Source: Paragonimus skrjabini miyazakii (lineage: Eukaryota > Platyhelminthes > Trematoda > Plagiorchiida > Troglotrematidae). Taken from it: a stretch of DNA of 64,000 nt. Both the position numbers and the translations under genes were made by a program. Below are positions 12,901-27,288 of this stretch, piece by piece; position 1 is the stretch's first letter; the number at the start of each line of letters is the position of its first letter. The stretch lies in NCBI GenBank assembly GCA_014338405.1, contig JTDE01002038.1, forward strand, positions 44,641 through 108,640. Reading direction: 5' to 3'. The notes beneath the pieces are model-generated. The model was given only the letters and a program-made list of their open reading frames with translations. It was not told the DNA's origin and did no database searches.

Positions 12901-15900
12901 AAAAAACAGCCGGACACGGGAAATGGTTAGATGAGTAAAAACATTCAATTCATTTTCTCACACGCGCATTTTTGTTGTGTCTAAAAATGCACTGATGCGT
13001 TACGTTTGCGAGACAACTGGTCGATCGAGGTATCTTCAAACTTACTGGTTGTTATGTTTTCACTTACTTACAATGATGTGATTGCACAATCGCAAACAGC
13101 TTCTGTCCGATGTTGTCATCTTTACTCTTATGACATCATGGATTTTGATTGATCATCAAAGTAAAAAGCTCCAACATGACGCCATTCTCAGTATAATCAT
13201 AATCAAACATTAAACATGACCTCCGCACCCTTCAAACGAACAACCGAGGTATAAGTGAAAACAAAGCATAGTCAGAAAGAGGACTTCTTTGCGGGTTTTA
13301 TTGTTTCACTCCACTACTTTTGCTTACTCCACAGGGAACGCAGTCAAATGATGACATTCAGTCCAGTGAACTCGATTAGCCACCATCTCACCCGAAAACT
13401 CCAGCCAACGATCGAGACAGATTAGTGTATATTTGGTTCTGACGAGTCAATATAGTCAGCCAACGAGCTGTGATCTTGGTAAAACGTGCTCCATATAGTA
13501 AGTGACATGAGAGAGACTATCGGTCGACTGCGCAGTTATCCGATGTGTACAACAAATGAATTATACACGTACACTTGCAAGAACGGTCAGAGTCATTGAG
13601 TTATGTATTCCGCGTGTCAGCTAAGCGTTTGCCGTAACGGATATTATATACTGAGACCACCAACAATTGGATAAAACCGCATGGTAATCAAGTAACAACG
13701 TGGTCACGAAATATAAAGACCTGAGCTACTTCACTGAGTAAAGTGGGTAGGTGTCGCCTGCCCAACTGCGGTCCTCGTGACAATTCAACTCGCTGGTTAG
13801 AAACGCTATCTGAGATGGCGGTGTGTCGTAATCAGTAGTATACATGCATCCATATCATATCTAGTCCTTCCGTCGCGTTTTCTTTTATTGATTTTCAACC
13901 CTTTCAATAACGTCTTTCTCTTTCGAGATATTCGACGTCACTGCTGAGGTGAGCGGCGGTTCGAGCAACAGTACCTTCAGGTCAGGTTGATGCTGTTATG
14001 ATGATGATAATGATGGTATTCGTCAGACTTCGGTCAACGATCATGCATGGGAGAACGACTTTGATAAACAGCGCATACATATAGTCCGTGGATTGTTTGA
14101 TAAATCTGAACACTATACACGATTTATGAATTAATTCAGATCAGCTATAGTATGTGGGCAAAGGACCAATGATTAACACACATTGGTTGTGTGGGTAGTC
14201 AGAATTTAAACTGCGGCCCAGTGGCAAAATTGTAATGAGTGTGCGTGACCCAAGTCGGGAGCTCAATTTTTTGATACGTATAAGCTAAAAACAAATGTAT
14301 TGCTGTCTATGATGATGATGATGAAAAACAAATGTCAATAGACATATAGACAGCGAGGAAATTAGTTGGTCAACCATGTGAGACATCAGAAAACGGTCAC
14401 AGGTCAGCCGGAACGAAGGAGCTCGGTAGACAAAAGCGCACATGTGTGACATTGGCACGTACTTGATTTTCTTCCGGTAGGGGATTAAGTGGTTGATGAG
14501 TGCCTGGTGCGGGTATTTCTTGTTGACTGAAATACGAATAGATTGATTCACCGTCCGTATGTCCGAAACCATGAGGGCTGGGCAAAAACAAAGATAGCAA
14601 CACGTTCAGGGGATGAAGAGATGAACAGAACATAAAAACGAAAGGCGACACTAAACAGAATGGAAATAAAACCAGGAAAGAGGAAAACAAACGAACAAAC
14701 AAATGTACCACAATGTGCAAGACCGGTTTGCATTACTCACCAAAATTCACTGAACGAGTTGGTTAACTGATTATTCGGAAATTTTGGAGAGATTAATCGG
14801 TACATACATACACATAACATGCGGTTAAAAATATAAAAAAGATAGTTACACCTCCCCACATAATCTCTTGCGGCTTCTATTGTCGCATTCGAAGTGCACA
14901 ATAAGTTTCGCGCTTACTCTGATCGAAGACAAAGTAGTTGCGACCAAGACAAGCTATGAGTCAAATAATTGTACAGCTTTAAAATTTGTTACGGGAAAAA
15001 GTTGCTTTGCTTAACTGTACAACTGTCAGTAGGTTCAAAATGCCAACTGTAATCCTAACTTCGGCTGACAACCAGCGATGAAACGAAGGCAGAAAACACG
15101 GAGTGCAAGAAAAGAATAGGGATACATGAGGGCCTTGCTATATCTCCTACGTTCGAAGCTGGTAATCTTTCCCAACTGTGACTAACTCGGATCAACGCTA
15201 CTCAAAGGCGGGCAACCGTCTGGGGTATGCATCAGGTCCAACTAAGATAGGAGCATACAATCTATCCAATACGAAGTAGTTAGAACGCCTTTGGTAGCGC
15301 AACAGAATTATCCGTGCGTGCGTACTAACCTGAACAGACGGGCGAAGCTGAACAAGGACAGATCTTTGCTTAAAGTCGGTAATGGGGTCTAAAAAAAGAA
15401 AACTACACAGTACATCTGCTTTGATCAAGGTACACTTACTCGTGTGAAAACTTACACTGCAATCCAGTCAGAAACGGTTTTGTAGTGGCAAGCTTAGGTG
15501 GATGGCTACTTCTGATGCGTCACCCTTAATGGTAATTGGCACGAGCAGCGTTAGGCGACCTAAAGGGCCTCCACCCCAGGTGAACGATGAACGCAGCAGT
15601 ACAGCGACTGGGCTTGAAAAACGTCAAACAAGCGAATCGGACAGCAGGCACACAGGGGAGGAATGGCAGTAAAAAGGGATCGATTCCAACCAAGGGACAA
15701 CAGTGACCAGCCGTGTAGGCATGTCTGTGCCTTCGTGTATGCATGTGGGAGATTACCATAGTCTGATTCACGCATGACGTGGGCAACCCGCTGGAACGCA
15801 ACCGTGTCTGGCGGCGACGACAGACGCGCTTGTCAGAACACACATATGCACCGCTGCTCCCAGTTGAAATGCAATAGGAAGGTGGGCGACAGATAGACAG

Positions 15901-18900
15901 CACAGAGATGAAACACACGCGCAGCAGCACAGGAGAAGAAAAGAACGACTCGTTCGCCCAAAAACACGAACGGCTGCAGTGGACAGGTTAGGTCCGAGGG
16001 CGGAGCAGATCGAGAACAAAACAACAACCACAACAACCATGCTGATTCCGTGCACCGATTAGCGAAATCGGGCACAACCGAATAATGGATCGATAGAACA
16101 CAATGAACACTCACCCTTGCCCAACAGCATCTAGGTGATGGGATAACTGCTGACCGTAATAGCTCGGATACTGTGCTTGATGCTGTTGTTGTTGCTGCTG
16201 CTGAGCATAAAATGCAGCGATCTGCTGAGATTGCCGTGGTGAGTACATAGCAGCATTAACGGATTGTGGTGTACCAACGCCATTTGGGTATTGGACCATG
16301 TGTAATGCTTGTTGGCTTCCATGATAGTAACCCGGATGGCCGGGAACAGGAGAAATCGCACCACCAACTATCGCGGATGACGGATCGTGAATCATAGAAC
16401 CAGTCAGTTGGCCACGTTGTAGTAATGTACCTGAACAACAGAGTGTAACAGGGAACATACATAAATAGATGCAAAACAATAAAGTGCAACATACTCAACA
16501 ATAAAGAAGATAGATTATTGGAAACAAGGATGACTACGCTGAAAGCAAGCGAATAGGACATTGTAGTTTAAAGGGAAACGTACCGTATGATGAACCGTCC
16601 TGCAGAGATCCTCCGGTCGGTGGTTCGCGCTTCAATGATGTCCCGCTAGGTGTTGTGGGCCCTGGATAGTAAACCATCTGATGATGAATCGCTCCGTTTA
16701 CCGATCCGTACGGTGGGGGCAAATCGGCCGTCTGAGGGTGCTACAATGGATGAGAACGTAGAGAATATAAAACGAATTACACGAGAAAATGTGAAGCAAC
16801 CTAGTGGTCATGACGACTATTAAACCGACGATCACAGGTTGGAGTCCGGTAGCCTTCGAATCACAACAATGTTTTGGCAAGCCCGCTCGATGTGCGGAAG
16901 AAGTAGAGGATATGGAGTCGAATCCAAATTGTTTACCTATGGGTTTTTATTTGTACCAGATCACACAGAATAAGACTCAGCATACGAACTCACGACTGAG
17001 TACTTGTATTTTTAGGAGGACAATGCCAACCTGACGAAAGCAGTCACCACTCCGACTAACGACAACCGTTTAGTCCGGGCGCAAATCATCGTCTCATCCT
17101 ACTGACTACTATTTATAGTAATATGATCTTAATGCTCTTAAACAAACACGACTGACACTGGGGTTGTGTTGCGATGCACTAAACTGCTTTCCGTCTTACC
17201 AGCGTCCCTTCTGATGTAGCGGTCCAGTAACCCAAAGACTATCATAACAATTTAGCGACTGGAAGGAGAACGAGGATTGTAAAACGGGCGATGCACGCCC
17301 TACTCAAGCAAAGTGTACTATAACAGAAAACTAGCTATTCGCACACTGTCAACTTGACAAGATAAAACGAAAACCTCTGAATTATCAGATGCGAACACTC
17401 AACCACTTTTGTTTGTGAGTAATGATCAGGTTACCCGATCTACTCCAGAGGAAACATAATTACTGTCTGTTAACTCCAATCGATTACCCCTCGACAAGGA
17501 CTTCTCTCCAAGTTGAAATCACGGAAATCATTGACATGTAGAGCGGTATTTTGATTACTGATGAGTAGTAAGGATTTTGGTTTATCATACAGATTGAAAA
17601 TCGCCCACAGTTGATCACAGCTGTCGCATTCCCACAGATTTTCCAGTCGGACACTTCCGAAAATAAGCACTAGACACACAGCCAGAACTCGCGGTATGAA
17701 CAACATTAAACAGGACACAGAATAGCCCGCAAGAAATCATCACAGGATGCAAAAAGATCACTTGTTTGAAGCACCAGACCACTGTCGTAGAACGGATCAG
17801 GATCCAAATTTAACGTATTTATTTTGGGTTTGGCGCAGAGCCTAATCTAGACAGAATTCAAAAAAACTAAAACTACAGGGAGTTCAGCACGACTTAATAA
17901 TCGAACGTGGAGCACATAAAACACTACTGTTTATGCCTTAGTAACTCGAAAATAACCAATATATGACAGAGTACCAAACATTAATACACCGTGCATCGCA
18001 GTCAAGGCCCTCTAAGTCATGTCGCACCGCTGTGGCTGAAAACGTAACCATAACAAACGTAAAACTCACCGGTACCGGAGGTAGCTGAGGTTGTTGATGT
18101 GCGTAGACATTTGGCATGGGTTGCTGCTGTTGCTGTTGGTGATAATAGTCGACCATATCAATACCAGTGGCCGGTGTGGTTGCTCGATTGAGCGGTTGAT
18201 GACTGCCGAACTGCTGTTGTTGTGTCGGATAGCTCTGTTGTCGGATGTAGCGAGGCCCACCGGGCAGTGTTCCTGACTGAAACATAGCACCTTGGGGACC
18301 CGACAGAACAGCACCTGATGGAAAGAGTAATGAATGATGGGATTGATGGTGTTGCGGATGATAAACGGTCTGTTGTTGTTGCTGTTGCTGAGCCTGAAAA
18401 TGCATTTGGGGTCCAAGAACAGATGAGTGCTGTTGTTGCTGTATCAACATGGCCTCGTTGGACATAGCTGCTGCCGCGTACTGATCAATTTGTTGTTGTT
18501 GTTGCTGCTGTTGTTGTTGCATTTGGTGTGTATTTGGGTTTGAGTGCTCGGAGAAAGCGCTACACTGCAAATTGTTCATCATTAACATGTTACCCGGTCC
18601 CGCACCATTTCCATGGTTAGACAAAGTGCCGGCTCCAGAATGGCGTTGACCGCATGCACCACCACTAGTACCATCAGTTGTCGAGACGGGAACATATTGT
18701 ACATTCGTATCTTTGTAACCATGTGCAAACCCGTCTGGAACAAAAAGAGTTCGACGTGTGCAATGAAGAGATATTTCATCCAATCATGGAAATTTACGGA
18801 CATACACACATTGTGGTGCAGAGTACTCCTTATGAGCGTACTTTCAGGGCGTTCAGAGTGCATGTCAGTTTGTTTTCATAGACGTCTAAATCGTAGTATA

Positions 18901-21900
18901 GACGGTTAGATGTAACTGTGCATAGGGACTTAAGACTGATGCCATGAATCACGAAATACAATACGGGTTGAGTGGGTAGATTTGGAAAAAGCTAAAGATA
19001 TCATGAACAACCGTGGAAAACGGCCATCTTGATATATTAAAAAAAATGAAGCGAAGCGTACGCAAAAGATTTTTGAAAGCAACAGATGACAAAAGCAAAA
19101 CGAGCAATAACCAGTGAGCACCTCACATCAACTAAACACGGCTCTGGGGTCCAGGACGATAGTTTTAGGGTGACTCCACAGAAGACGCTCGTGTGTGTCC
19201 GGACTTTTCTGGTACTTTGGCTAGGTGGTCAGGTCTGTACAATGTATCGATCCGGAAGGACTTCGGTCTCACCTGATTCAATCAGGTCAGACATCATCAT
19301 CATAACAGCCATCAAAAGGTACTGTGGCTCGGGCCGCCGCTCACCTCAACAGTGACGTGGAATATCCTAGAAGAAAACGTTACTAAGAAGGGTGAAACTT
19401 ATTCAAAGAAGACTAAGCGGAAGAACTAGAAATGGTATGCATACAGGTACGCCATTGGCTGCGACACACTGCCATCTCGAAGAGCGTCTCTAACTGGCGG
19501 TTTGAGTGATCACGAGGAATCAGGTCAGACAGACCACAGGGGGATAACCAGACAAAAGCAGTTGCATCCATAAGTGTGTATGCTGCACCACTGACTGGGT
19601 AGGGGTGCTTAGGGATCAAGGCACGAGTCTAAAATTAGACAACAGGACCACATTTACCGTTGCAACACTGCTGTCTTCTGCGTACGGAAGGGGGGAGTTA
19701 GCAAGGGTATCCTTAAACAAGGAGCAGTCTGGTCACCGAGCGGATGTCCGTGACCACCGGCGTATTATTTTATACCGCCGAAAAACCCACACAAATTCTC
19801 AAAAGCATCAAGTAATTTACAAAACATCGGCTGCACACAACAGTAAACGGAATGAGTCGTCAAGGTTTTATTCACTGGGTCTTCAGTATGGGTTAGTCTC
19901 TCACTGTCGAGGGAGTCAAACTTTTAAGTCAATGGCTCAGGGTAGGGTCCCTCAAGAAAGCCCATATCCAGTTGCCTCGCAGATCACGCTTTTGAATCAG
20001 AGTTTCCGGGTGGGGTCCCACAAAAAATCCTATTTCCTTCCATCCCACAGGCTAAACTGTTGAGTCTGAGACCCAGTCTGAGGTCCCAAGTGTCGATCTG
20101 AGATATTCCCGTGGACACAAGACGCTGTCTATCGGGACATGGAATGTGCATATGCTGAAAACATCGATAAAGCATCCGAAAACCGGAACGATATACCGCA
20201 CAGATCATAACGAGACTGAGTCACTACGGCATCGATGCAACAGTCTTGAGTGAGATAAGGCTTGCAAACCAAGGTAAGCTCCAGGAAACAGATGTTGGGC
20301 TCACTGTCTACTGCATAGGCTACCTGACGGACGATGCTTGGGAGCACGGTGTTTGTCTTGCAGTCGATGACCACACCAATTCTTTGATGACATGGTAACC
20401 GAAAGGCATTACACCCGCCTGCGACTCAGTCGAGATAAGCCTGCTGCATTTCTTAGCGTTTACGGTCCGACTGTCTGTCACACCGATGATACAATGGACC
20501 AATTGTGTGATCAGATATCCGACGCAGTTAGTTCGATGCTAGTGAGTGACCGACTGTTTGTTCTAAGTGACTTAAATGCACGAGTTGAGTTCGACCGAAC
20601 AGCCTGACCGTGCGTCCCTGGATCCCACGGCGTTGATGCGGTAGGTGATACCGATGACCGTGCGCTATTCACGAGTTGGTTATCACACACACCTGATTCC
20701 AGCTGGAAGAAAGCAATATCACGACGATATTACCTACGGAGTGGTCATCATCATTTATTTGATTAAGTGATCCGATGAAAGCAAGAACAATCGAAAAGTA
20801 AGTATCACATAAGTGATGCGCGGGTTGTGGGTCGGTCTGGGTCACGTTGTCTATTCCTGTTTGCAAGCCAGTTTATTGTAGATTATCCGGACAAACTGGA
20901 CGTTAAAGGAGTAGGGGACTCAAAGACGAGGACTAGTTTTTAAAATGCAGTTGCTGTTTGTTTGAAAGATGCTCCCGCTCCCACTACTCCTGACGGCGTG
21001 TAGCAATAACTCAAGGAGCAGATCGTGGCGATAGTCGTTGTGCCAATCGGTATCCAGCGACAGAAACTCCCGGAATGGTTCAACAACAATGCAGCTGTCC
21101 GTGGCTTGATACGAGAGAAGAATGAACCCTTGATATTGCCGCAATGGACTCGGATAATGAAGACAAAAGAGTCACATTCTGCAGTATCCGCTGTCAACTC
21201 GCCAAACAGCTCCGCGGAAGCAACGACTGGTGGGAAAAGTAGAGTGAGTTGATGCAGGGCTACGCTGACTGTGGATAACAAAAAGATTCGTTTAGGGCAA
21301 TTTTTGGTCCAACCGTCCACTGATTGATGAGGAGTGTGGCGTTCCGTGCAATCAACTAGAGGACATGGTTAAGGTCGGCTACAAGCACTTTGGCAGCTTA
21401 CGAAACCGGCCGGCAACCGTTAATGACTGTGAATGGCTAGTCACAATACGATATATATAACAAGAACTGGCTGACCGAACCACAGAGGCCCTTGCTTACA
21501 CGTTTCTTGGTTTTATTCCTTTGAGTTTTCATCGGATATGCGGTGTGTGAGTGGAACCACAAGTAGTTCAGCGCAGGTTGCTTGTTATGAACAAGCATCC
21601 TTTTAGCTTCGGTCACTGTGGCAAGCTAATCCGAAATGGATGTCGTCAACGGTATGTGGGTTCACTGCCAGCTGTGAGATACAAGCAGTAGTGATCGATA
21701 TGGAGAATGGAGCAGTCAGCTAGCGTAGTTGGTAACTCAAGTATGCGAACATGAACAAGTGAATACGGACAACAACTTTACAAGCTGAATGATCCTGTGT
21801 ATAGCTGAAGGAAGAGGAGTGACAGACATCCGCCACAGATAATCCCCACAACAGTTTAGGAGAACAGAGTCCACATATGTAGGGTAATCTAGCCGAAAGG

Positions 21901-24900
21901 ATGTGAGAAGTAAACTGGTCATCTTTGTAATGAGACCGGAAGGGAGCAGTTTCCTGACTGTAGAAAGCTCAGCCAACCAGAGTTCACGCACAGGCTGCTG
22001 CAAACAGTATTGTGGTCGATTGGCACCAACCAATCAAAAACGGCGATCGGCTGCGGTTTATATGCATATCAGATTCAAACAACTGAGTTGTACGATGTAT
22101 GTAGCAATGAACTGGTCATTCAAACCGTAGGGATGCTGGTCGACAACAGCAATCATGAATACTGTTGTTCCTCTATAAAAAGGAACCTTTTTCGGTAAGT
22201 TGAGAGTGCTTAGTGTCACTCAGACTACCGTCGTTCTGATTTTCCCGATTCGGTAGCCCAGCACGCAACAATCTTCAGTTGCAAAATGTCAAAACTGACG
22301 TTTACAAGAACTTGTCACACGTGTAAAACGGTTTACTGAAATTCACATAGGCAAAAGGCGCAACCACATACACATATAGTCATCAACATAAATTTGACTT
22401 CGGCTAAAAGGTATTGTAGTTCGGACCACCATTAGATCGCAGTAGCGGTTAATGTTCCCAAACAATGATGTACTTAACGATCACAACATCGAACATAGCC
22501 AGCAGCTAGTTGATACAGTGTGACCCGAAGAATTCTAGTGTGAAGTATTGTAGGAAAAATGGATCAACACACGTACACCTTACGTATACGTATGCTTGGT
22601 TTTATACGACCCACTAAGACCATAGAATATGGAAAACCGCACCCCATTGGTACCGAAAACATATCCAATTATCATTTATCAGAAATTTGATTGGGCAATT
22701 GGAAACTGAAGTGACCACTAGTCCAAACTCAACGCATTCACAGAGGCAAAAGTGCTCCCCGTCAAGCATGTAAAGTTGTCACATTTGATCACAGCCTTCG
22801 CATTCAGATAGATTTTCCAGGCAGTCTCTTTCGGAAAGAAGAGCTAGAGTCGAGTTTCTCTCTTGTTAAAGCACGTCAATAGTGCATATCCTTACCACGG
22901 CTGGAATTAGAACGAGTTCAATATACTCCTACTACTCCCGTTTGTTCTCACATCTATGATGAGGGCGAAGGGTTACGAAGAAACCGACTCATTTTGCGTA
23001 GTCAAGTCAATAATAAATGATGACATTTTCTCAATCAATTGGTGAACAAACGTTTTCATTTGAAAGCATTTTGGGCTCGTCGCACTGGATAACGATTCAC
23101 ATTTAAAGATTTCACCAAAACTTCCTGGTCTAGTGGACAAAAGTTTAGACCAACATCTAAGGCTTATTCACAGATCGACGGTTCCATTCCCTAGAGTGCT
23201 TGGTACTGATAAGACCTACTAAAGCAGGAATAGCTGTCCGCCACATCGCTGGCGGCAACTAGGGTTAACTGTTTCAAAAATCTCCGTCAACTCCTGCAGG
23301 GACGATGGTGAATGTTTGTTTGGTTTGTAGACTGGCCACAAACGAATGACTGATTTCAGATTGTAGAAGAAAGAAGCATAGCAGCTAAGGAAAGTAACAA
23401 TTTACATCGTAAACAGTCTTGCATCTGCCAAAAGACGGTTGGCATTCCAGTCAGTGTTTAGAGACGTCAACAATTTCTCTGCAATGCAGAGCTGCACCGT
23501 CATCGTATAACGCAAAATTAACCATAAAGACTGTAATAGTAAACATGCTCACTAAAAATTCAACGGTATTCATCGTCGCTAAAATAAAGATTAGGTCAAA
23601 TATCTTTCGTTAATTTGTTAAACGTTGTCTTTTGTTTGAATATACCAAAGAGATCTGCAACTCATACAAATTATTCGGTTCATTGCTCCCCGTATGATAG
23701 ACAAGATCGTAATGCTTTTACTTATATCTCGCTTTTTCATGAGTCCAAAAAAGTTAGATCAGCCCCGTTCAATCGATGTCGAAGTGTTTGTACGAAGGTG
23801 TTAGAGCGCCCACACTGTAGCCGTCCCAAGCTACCTCCGTCGTGAGAATGAAGAAAAACGATCGAGTCAGTCCTAATTAGCGGAACTGTTCAAATCGGTC
23901 GAGACTTTTTATACCGCTATGCTCATTAGCGACCCCAACTCTTTTTTTCCGGTAACCGTTCTCTTTGATGTCTTGGGAATGTTTGATCACAACGCGCTCT
24001 ATAAATACTTTGTAATTGTCGCTTTTATCGCACACGTGTTGGGACAGAACAAGGCGGTTTCCTTTGTGCGCGACTCTTGGCTTGTCTTGGAAACCAAATC
24101 GCGGGACAGTTGTGGCATTTTTGAGACCGAGATTTCCGTGTTAATTAGTACCGGGACGAGAATCCAATTTGTATCAACCGCACCACTATATCGAGAATGA
24201 ACCAGCGTATCAGTTAGGAGGGTTTACAACAGAAGGCCAAGAAGAAAAACGACTTATATCGGACTAGCTATTGTTGTTCCAAGAAAACCAACCTGAACTA
24301 AAAGAGAGGACATTTTTGGTTCAAGATTTACGTTCATACGGTAGGTAACCATATTATATCGGACTTTAAATAGACACAGAATATACGCTAGTCATATGCT
24401 AACGTGGCTTAGAACCAGAAAACCAGTGAGTGACCGATTTCCGAACGCCCACGAATCCACGCAGCAATGTATGTGGAGGAATACAGCCAGACGACGATCG
24501 ACTGCCAAACAGCGAACAAACGATGAGTAATTTACGCCGGTAGCAACGAACTTTAATCGAAACGCACAATCACTGCTCGACGCATGCGGTAGCGAAACAG
24601 AGAGCAACGTGGAACTCAGAAACAAGTGTGGAAGAGAAATAGTTACCCGGATGTTGGAAGAACGAGTATAACAAAGTGGGTCAATCGAGTTCCAAATAAA
24701 TGATTGAAGTGTCGTTCATTGCAATGATTGACTTAATTTAAAGTGAAAAAGTTCAATTTATACGAAGGTGAATGGATAGACAATAAGTTTGACAACAGAT
24801 AGTACAAACGTGCTCTTGCGGGTGCTGACTTCTACACCTTAGCATATTCCATGGGTTGAACAAGCATACCAAACCGTGAGTAACACATTTTCCGGCGAAT

Positions 24901-27252
24901 CATAAAGTTCACAACCAAGCCAGAAAGTGGACGAAAAAGCAGAGATCCGAACACCGAAGACAGTCACTGACGGATTATGTGCTTACAGACAAATGGCACG
25001 GACAACAATCGAATCACATTTGTGAAGCAAATAAAATACCGCCGAAAATACAATTTGGAGAAGTGTTCCTCAAAGTGGTTGATATCTCCCCTTGGATATG
25101 GGGGCATAGGAATGCGATAATGAGAAATCGAGCGAGACAGGGTGTTAGGGAAGATGATCGAAATTCGTAGTGATTTTCACCTATGTTGATGAGCTGTTAT
25201 GGCTGCGTCAAGTCCAGCCATTGTGTTGACCTACGAGGACAGATGTAGCCTCATAGTGGATTCTACTGCATGTGTTTAGTTAACACAGTCCTGACATTAT
25301 AGTGTTCATTCAATGCACTCTGAATGAGAGGGGCGACCATGTGTTTGGAGGGTTAAAAGGAGGTAGGCTGGAATAGTTCGGAAACCACAGACTTAAAGAG
25401 TGAACCAAACGGAATTATTTTAAAGTAAAGTGTTGTGTAAACGAAAATAGCTGTTACTACCGTAAACAGGATACAATTATGAACGTCGCTGAAACAGGGT
25501 CGTGTGTAACAATTAATTTGCAAGAGGCATGGTAGAACGATTTCCAGATCATACATGTGTGCTAATGAAATCCAAGTAGCAGGAGTTGAAACAACCAGAG
25601 CTCATTCTGGAATGTGATGCGTAAGCATAAACTGTTTCATCCCCCGGTTCACGGGACCAGCTGACAATAGAAGTAATGAAAACCTCATCATGGAAAACGT
25701 GACACGACAGAACTTTCCGTTGTGTTGAATACACATGATAGTTCTGGAAACGTGGCCTGTTCACAACGAACATGTCGACAAGTTTGCTACGTTTCACCAT
25801 AGTTGTCTTCGCTAATTAGCCCAAATCAACTGGGATAATCGCGTGGGCAATATACTGTTCGCTGGCACGTATTCTGGAACGCTCAGGACGCGCGATCAAT
25901 TCGTCAGCCACTCATGTTGCTCATCCTGCGACAGTTGGATCAAGTAGGCCGCATGCCAGTTGGGCGTTTGTCGTAACGGATATTATATACTGAGACCATC
26001 AACAATTGGAAAAACCCCATGGTAGTCAAGCAACAACGTGGCCACGAAATATGAAGACCCGGACTGCTCAACTGAGTCAAGGGGGTAGGTGTCGTCTGCC
26101 CAATTGGGATCCTCGTGACAATTCAAATCGCTGGTTAGAAACGCTACCCCAGGTGGTGGTGTGCCGCAATCATTGGCATACCTGCATTCATGCTATTCCT
26201 AGTTCCTCCGTTGACTTTTACTTTATTGATTTTTAACCCATTTCGTAACATCTTTCTCTTTCGAGATATCCCAGGTCACTGTTGGGGTAAGCGGTGACTC
26301 GAGCCACAGTACCTTTTGGTCAGGCTTACGGCTGTTAGGATGATGTTTCCTGTATTGGATGTTAACAAAACCGTCAAATAAGTAGGTTTTCCATTTGTGA
26401 TGATCACGAAGACCTTGATCCGGGGCAGCTTGGCAAACCTCGAAAAACGGAAGCAGCAGTAATTGAAGCTTGCATACAAGGCCCAAAAAGGATTTCTGAG
26501 CAAAGGTACGGTCGAATCCGATTCTATATAGGGTCCGATGGTCGCAGCTGTAAATTATTAGAGGTCTGATAACGTTCTACGATGCCTTGAAGTCCAAACC
26601 TTCGGCCTCCATTAAACACCGACCATAAAATGGGCAGTCCAGCCTAACTCGAGTCGTGCGCAAGCTACATGGAAGTAAGGCAAGCGACGGGTTGAAACTC
26701 ACAGGATGTGACAATGCTAGTGGATACAGTGTGATGAAGATAAAACGCCCACCGGGGATCACATTAATTTGATCATACAATAAGCCAACAATTCATATCA
26801 TCATCTGCATAGTGCAATATTCTAAAAAGAACACTAATAAAAAAATGACAGTTTTCGAACGACGTGCATCAAGTTGGTAGTATGAAACTTGACTTTCAGA
26901 GTCAATATGATATGCAAATCACGACACAGACTCACTTTGCTTTTTACGTTGGCCATGTAGACGACGATCACGTTGCTGACGACACAAGCACAGTAGAATG
27001 AATATGAGCACAACAAAAAACATCAGAGCCGCAATACCACCGAGAATCAGGTACATGAGTCGATTGCTTGTCAACGCTTTGAGAAGACTGTAACCACCTG
27101 CGTGATCTGCCGTCTAGGGTGATGAGACGGGGGGGACAAGCAGATGAGAAAAGACTGTAATCAACGTGGTAGGCTATACCAAAATGCTCTAGAATCGTTC
27201 ATCCCAAACGAACTAGATATGTTAGTTTCGAGTATGCATTGTTGAATGTATA

Positions 27253-27288
<36 letters not shown>

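Larger units (their letters stand above)
8902..14462 (-). other. Receptor intron 10
   Basis: Large intron with donor GTACGT. The part near exon 10 carries RTE-A and RTE-C pieces (13.3-14.3 kb). Between 8902 and about 13300 I recognise no coding domain, RNA gene or repeat family. A short T9-A7 inverted tract lies near 11857-11876. Confidence 0.55.
18735..26935 (-). other. Receptor intron 6
   Basis: 8.2 kb intron with donor GTGAGT. It holds an RTE-A 3' end on the minus strand (19.3-19.5 kb), an RTE 5' half on the plus strand (20.1-21.4 kb), a SINE-like copy (22.8 kb) and another RTE-A copy on the plus strand (25.7-26.3 kb). Between about 23.0 and 25.5 kb I recognise nothing; open frames at 23615-24200 (plus) match no family I know. 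Confidence 0.6.

Noticed and set aside
15526..15930. 134-codon open frame on the minus strand
   Set aside because: It lies in intron 9 within a C/T-rich zone that opens several overlapping frames; the protein is Cys/Arg-rich with no known motif and no splice phase link to neighbouring exons.
23615..24200. Two plus-strand open frames (76 and 93 codons)
   Set aside because: No recognisable domain, no splice evidence and no repeat partner in the window.
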